DNA of 64,000 bases. It comes from Bog-756 sp963725395. Its GTDB lineage: Bacteria > Actinomycetota > Acidimicrobiia > Acidimicrobiales > RAAP-2. The position numbers and the translations under genes were made by a program. The stretch is taken from NCBI GenBank assembly GCA_963725395.1, contig CAVRYH010000005.1:62001-126000 (forward strand), read 5' to 3'. The notes beneath the pieces are model-generated. The model worked only from the letters and a program-made list of their open reading frames with translations. It did no database searches and was not told the origin of the DNA. Below are positions 61,440 to 64,000 of this stretch, one piece after another. Position 1 is the first letter of the stretch, and every line of letters starts with the position of its first letter.

Positions 61440-63608
61440 ATGACTTCTCGCGATTCCACGAGTTTCAATGTAAAGCCGTGGCATCGACGGGCCGATGCAG
61501 AACCAGTGGATCTACAACAGACTACAGGGGCACGGGCTCAAGCCCACCCGCGCCTCCGAACCGGGGGCATCGCCCTTCTCGCCCTTGGTCCGATCGTGGC
61601 CCTGCTTGCCGTGGTCGCAGCAACACCGGCGCGGGCCACAGCATCACCCACGTACCTGGTCACCTTCGTGGCCCGACAGTGCGGCACCTATCAGGACATC
61701 ACCGCGAACCTGGCCCGTAACAACATCCAGGAGAGCCTGCAAGACTTGGGGGCGGACACGGCTTACGTGTCCGGCGAACCGATCTCTCCCTCGATCGAGG
61801 CGGCGAACCAGCCCAATTGCACCCCGCTTCCAAACTGGCAATTCCAGTTTGGCGATGGCATCAACGGTACGACGCCGGGTACAAACCTTTCGCAGGTGTC
61901 CAATCCCGTTTCTCCCTCCTTCACCACTCAGGCATCGGTCCCGCTCCTCGACACCAACGGCAACCCCACCGGGGCGACCATCGCCGGAGCCGTCACCACA
62001 ACGCTGACCCCGGCCCAGGTGACCCAAGCGAGCAACCACAACCTGTGGGTCCAGGGTGGCACCACCACCGACCCCCTGGGTGATGCCACCTTTGGCGCTG
62101 GCACCTACGGGTTCGGCGCCTTGCGCTGCGCTATCGACAACCTGAACGGTGACAACGTGGAATGGGTGGGCTTTCCTTCGGGCCAGACCCATGTATTTTG
62201 CTACTACTACGCCGTCACCCCGCCCAAGCCTGCGGCCTCGGTGACGATCGTCAAGCAGCTGGGGCTTGGGGCGACCAGCCCAGAGACGTTCCACTTCCGT
62301 GGCACCATCTCGTACAACGCTAACGGCGACTTCGACGTCTCGACGGCGAACTCGATCACCTTCACCCGCGCTTCGGCCACGCCGTGGAACTTCCGTGAGC
62401 TGGTGCCCAACCCCAACTACCCCAATGATCCGACGGACCTGTTCAGTCCGGACTTCAACTTCGCCTCTGTCACGTGTACCAGCACCCTTGGGACGAGCAC
62501 CATCAATGGAGCCGCGTTCAGCGCTACTGCTCCCTACATCTCGACTACGAACCCGGAAGTGGCCGATCTCGTCCTCGGCGTCGGTGACAACGCCACATGC
62601 ACCTACGTCGACAACCCCAACGTGACCCAGCTGAGCGTCTTCAAGGCGACGACTGGCGGCTTCGGTGGACCGTTCCCGATCACCGTCACCCCGCCAAATG
62701 GCCCGGCTCTGCAGTGGAGTGCGACGACGGCGGTGGCTGACGTACCGGTCCTGGCCGGGACCACCGCTGACCACATCGTGGGGCAACCGGCTACCTACAC
62801 CATCAGCGAAACGCTCCCGCCTGCCACCCCCGCCGGGTCGTGGTCTGTGGCTGCATTCGCGTGCAGTGGCCAGCCGGCATTCCCGGTGAGTGCGACCCAG
62901 ACCGTCCAGATCCCGGTCTCGGTGGGGGCGAATACGCCCTTCGACTGCCTCTTCATCAACTCGTTCGATCCCACGGGTTCCATCACGATCACCAAGACGA
63001 CCACTGGCGCAACGGGCACCACCGAGTTCGCTGTTGTCCCGACGACGCCGGAAGATCAAGGCGACACCGCCGATCCGGTCTATTCGGCGACCACCACTCA
63101 GGTCGGGGTGCCGGTAACGGCCAGTCAGGTATCGGGCGACTACTCCCTCGACTCCCTCGACCTCGGGCAGTACTCGATCGTAGAGTCAGGGCCCGACGAC
63201 AACGGGAGCGGATCCTGGGCACCGCAGGCCATCACCTGTAACGGCGTCAGTTCTGCCCCGACCTCGAGCGACGTTCTGGTTACCCTGACCGTGGCTGATC
63301 CACAGGTGTCGTGCGCATTCACGAATGCCTTCACCCCGACGCCCCCGGTTACAACCACGACGACGACCGAGCAGACGGCTACGCCCGCAGAGCCGACCAC
63401 GACGTCGACAGCGGAGGACGGTGTGGCGGCCACCGACAGCGGGTTGTCGGGCGGCAGCCTCGCTGCAACCGGCGCAGACGTCCGCGCCCTGTTTGGGATC
63501 GCCACCTTCCTGATCTTGGCGGGATCGGCGCTGCTCTTCGTGGATCGGCCTCGCTGCCGTCCCGACTTTGTCGTGGAACCCGATGGAGACAGTGAGATCT
63601 CATCCTGA
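61440..63608 (+). CDS. Large surface protein with LAATG sorting signal
   Basis: 722 residues from the ATG at 61440 (start uncertain, no ribosome binding site). A signal peptide (GGIALLALGPIVALLAVVAA, then ARA) begins about residue 42. Beta-rich modules follow with prealbumin/SpaA-like marks: ASVTIVKQLGLGATSPETFH, QLSVFKATTGGFGGPFPITV, YTISETLPPATPAG, GSITITKTTTGATGTTEFAV and YSIVESGPDD, each with a paired-cysteine strand (FDCLFINS, VSCAFTNAF). A Thr/Pro linker precedes the C-terminus SLAATGADVRALFGIATFLI with a hydrophobic helix and basic tail. LAxTG is the class E sortase motif, so it is probably linked to the cell wall. Confidence 0.8.
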   Translation: MTSRDSTSFNVKPWHRRADAEPVDLQQTTGARAQAHPRLRTGGIALLALGPIVALLAVVAATPARATASPTYLVTFVARQCGTYQDITANLARNNIQESLQDLGADTAYVSGEPISPSIEAANQPNCTPLPNWQFQFGDGINGTTPGTNLSQVSNPVSPSFTTQASVPLLDTNGNPTGATIAGAVTTTLTPAQVTQASNHNLWVQGGTTTDPLGDATFGAGTYGFGALRCAIDNLNGDNVEWVGFPSGQTHVFCYYYAVTPPKPAASVTIVKQLGLGATSPETFHFRGTISYNANGDFDVSTANSITFTRASATPWNFRELVPNPNYPNDPTDLFSPDFNFASVTCTSTLGTSTINGAAFSATAPYISTTNPEVADLVLGVGDNATCTYVDNPNVTQLSVFKATTGGFGGPFPITVTPPNGPALQWSATTAVADVPVLAGTTADHIVGQPATYTISETLPPATPAGSWSVAAFACSGQPAFPVSATQTVQIPVSVGANTPFDCLFINSFDPTGSITITKTTTGATGTTEFAVVPTTPEDQGDTADPVYSATTTQVGVPVTASQVSGDYSLDSLDLGQYSIVESGPDDNGSGSWAPQAITCNGVSSAPTSSDVLVTLTVADPQVSCAFTNAFTPTPPVTTTTTTEQTATPAEPTTTSTAEDGVAATDSGLSGGSLAATGADVRALFGIATFLILAGSALLFVDRPRCRPDFVVEPDGDSEISS

Positions 63609-63941
63609 TGGGGTCTTTCCCAAATTGCCCAGGTCCCAGGCAGTGAGCCGGACGTGGATCAACACACAGTGGCAGGACGCATCCGACGGCGGATCGCCTC
63701 TCTCGGGGGCGAGTAGGGATCAGTAGAGGAAGGCGAAGCCGTCCACCTACATTCGAGTTGGCCTGTCGGTCCCCACCGGGGATCGTTCTTGCTTTGGGCC
63801 TTGTCGACCCTGCCGTACGGCGCGAGAATTCGAGACACTTCAGCCGGTACCAGGGTGCTCGGCGCCGGTCCGGCGCCCACCAGTGATCTTACCGAGCGAC
63901 GTGCTCGGCCCTAGTCGAGAAGGCTCTGGAGGGAGGTTGTC
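63609..63941. other. Intergenic region
   Basis: No gene was recognised; it ends in the GAGGGAGG ribosome binding site of the next gene. Confidence 0.4.
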
Positions 63942-64000
63942 ATGGAGGAAGTATCACCCAAACTCGCGGTGCTCGGACTTGGCACGATGGGCCGGGCAAT
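63942..64000 (+). CDS. NAD(P)-binding beta-hydroxyacid dehydrogenase-like, 3' truncated
   Basis: The ATG at 63942 lies seven bases after GAGGGAGG and encodes MEEVSPKLAVLGLGTMGRA before the window ends. The GxGxMG turn after the first strand is the NAD(P)-binding motif of 3-hydroxyisobutyrate and 6-phosphogluconate dehydrogenases. Pyrroline-5-carboxylate reductase is an alternative; only 19 residues are visible. Confidence 0.65.
   Translation, partial: MEEVSPKLAVLGLGTMGRA

Overview
The window looks like chromosomal DNA of a high-GC Gram-positive actinobacterium, most likely of the class Acidimicrobiia. This rests on several signs: many GTG starts, AGGAGG-type ribosome binding sites, F420-type enzymes (PPOX, DUF385, an F420 NADP-oxidoreductase-like protein), TIGR03086 and DUF2332 proteins, and a secreted protein built from GYWLVASDGG repeats. 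No rRNA, tRNA, CRISPR array or intact insertion sequence was found. I computed no GC content and made no database comparison; family names come from recognising motifs.

Layout. Bases 1-5500 hold a truncated pyruvate kinase, a TetR-like regulator, a broken small helix-turn-helix (HTH) gene, the first copy of a 426-bp duplicated module with two tiny genes, and a decayed contractile tail-sheath gene that carries an 89-bp MITE-like insertion. Bases 5500-13900 hold a PASTA lipoprotein, two methyltransferases, a TIGR03086 protein, two small HTH genes, a repeat-rich secreted protein, an acetyltransferase and a sulfatase. Bases 14100-28400 are mainly secreted proteins and lipoproteins: a frameshifted tandem-repeat protein, a 652-residue multi-module protein, a copper-monooxygenase-like protein, a pentapeptide-repeat lipoprotein and others. 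A flavoprotein monooxygenase, a cupin and several broken genes lie among them. Bases 28393-35000 hold the second copy of the duplicated module, an IlvD/Edd dehydratase, an ECF41-type sigma factor with its carboxymuconolactone decarboxylase partner (both behind matching promoter-like motifs), and a ClpX-type zinc-finger HTH protein. Bases 35100-46500 are the densest metabolic part: SDR, double muconolactone-isomerase-like protein, disulfide reductase, a translationally coupled 59-residue protein and VOC protein, GH15, two redoxins, nitronate monooxygenase, alkyladenine glycosylase, VOC proteins and an F420-type reductase. Bases 46600-55800 hold a secreted six-hairpin glycosidase, a string of gene remnants, a Rieske oxygenase next to a DapB-like dehydrogenase, and a second copper-monooxygenase-like protein. 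Bases 55800-64000 hold a CPT-like kinase, DUF2332, further secreted proteins including a class E sortase candidate, and the start of a hydroxyacid dehydrogenase.

Two features stand out. One is gene decay: about fourteen recognisable remnants sit in the gaps, broken by single-base indels, in-frame stops, internal deletions and one small transposon. The other is repetition: a dispersed hairpin-bearing intergenic family (at least eight copies), an almost identical 426-bp duplication 25 kb apart, and paralogue pairs (copper monooxygenase, redoxin, VOC, small HTH). Some frameshifts fall in C7 or G8 runs and could be assembly errors. The in-frame stops, the deletions and the MITE cannot be explained that way.
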